The position numbers were made by a program, and so were the translations under genes. From the NCBI GenBank assembly GCA_036703315.1, contig DATNPH010000183.1:1-23510 (forward strand): a stretch of 23,510 nucleotides of DNA. The letters run 5' to 3'. A model generated the notes under the pieces. It saw only the letters and a program-made list of their open reading frames with translations. It did not search any database and was not told where the DNA came from. The DNA comes from DATNPH01 sp036703315. GTDB lineage: Bacteria > Cyanobacteriota > Cyanobacteriia > Cyanobacteriales > Coleofasciculaceae. The first letter of the stretch is position 1; each line of letters opens with the position of its first letter. Shown here in pieces: positions 23,421-23,510 of this stretch.

Positions 23421-23510
23421 TCACTGAGCTGCCAGGTTGTGAGTTTGCTGGTGACAGTAGAGATGGAGGTATTCTAGGTTTTTATACGTGTCTTTGCCTC
23501 CTTGTGACCG
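23421..23510 (-). CDS. Group II intron-encoded protein, C-terminal end (partial)
   Basis: The 29 residues before the TGA at 23421-23423 read RSQGGKDTYKNLEYLHLYCH and QQTHNLAAQ. The pattern GGK-x-TYxNLxxLHxxCH is the C-terminal HNH endonuclease part of bacterial reverse transcriptase/maturase proteins of group II introns. The reverse transcriptase domain lies beyond the window. It sits directly upstream of domain V as expected. Confidence 0.75.
   Translation of the reverse strand, partial: RSQGGKDTYKNLEYLHLYCHQQTHNLAAQ

Overview
The window looks like a chromosomal segment of a filamentous-type cyanobacterium. More than 20 copies of the HIP1 octamer GCGATCGC are spread over it. It carries cyanobacterial conserved families (DUF3082, DUF2811, DUF6717, HEAT-repeat proteins) and the usual cyanobacterial intergenic debris: heptad repeats, perfect palindromes, short MITE-like elements and a group II intron. 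No rRNA, tRNA or CRISPR array was recognised.

Left part (1-8660). Two convergent gene stumps (a Uma2-type nuclease and a secreted HEAT protein) are cut at the same breakpoint. Next comes a 60-residue protein of unknown function, read leftward, with a sigma70-like promoter and a structured leader. A housekeeping block follows: rsmA, ispE and a DUF3082 membrane protein. An AT-rich, HIP1-free stretch holds a GT61 glycosyltransferase, a DUF6717 protein, a MITE, and a broken photolyase/cryptochrome-like gene that itself contains a second MITE. The section ends with a GAF/HD-GYP cyclic-di-GMP phosphodiesterase and a clear intrinsic terminator.

Middle (8660-18300). A long intergenic region carries heptad repeats and four helically phased DnaA-box-like sites. 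It is followed by DUF2811, a deleted protoporphyrinogen oxidase gene, pth, a conserved 424-residue protein of unknown function, murF, a PhyH-type protein that has lost its HxD metal ligands, a 184-bp MITE, a 522-residue acidic repeat protein and a HEAT-repeat protein related to the phycobilin lyase/IaiH group.

Right part (18300-23510). After a small secreted protein comes a leftward cluster of STAND-like ATPase genes. One is a 5'-truncated ATPase interrupted by a hairpin repeat, overlapping ATGA with a membrane protein. The membrane protein continues in a second frame, after a run of nine T, into a Walker-type ATPase; the two frames are probably one gene. A small divergent membrane protein, a row of four near-perfect palindromes, a second copy of the promoter plus structured leader, and the 3' end of a group II intron close the window.

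The most unusual signal is the duplicated leader (1087-1188 and 23229-23329). The two copies share promoter geometry, stem lengths, an 18-nt loop and a 14-nt loop sequence, and differ by compensatory changes in the stem. This suggests a conserved RNA element that I do not recognise.
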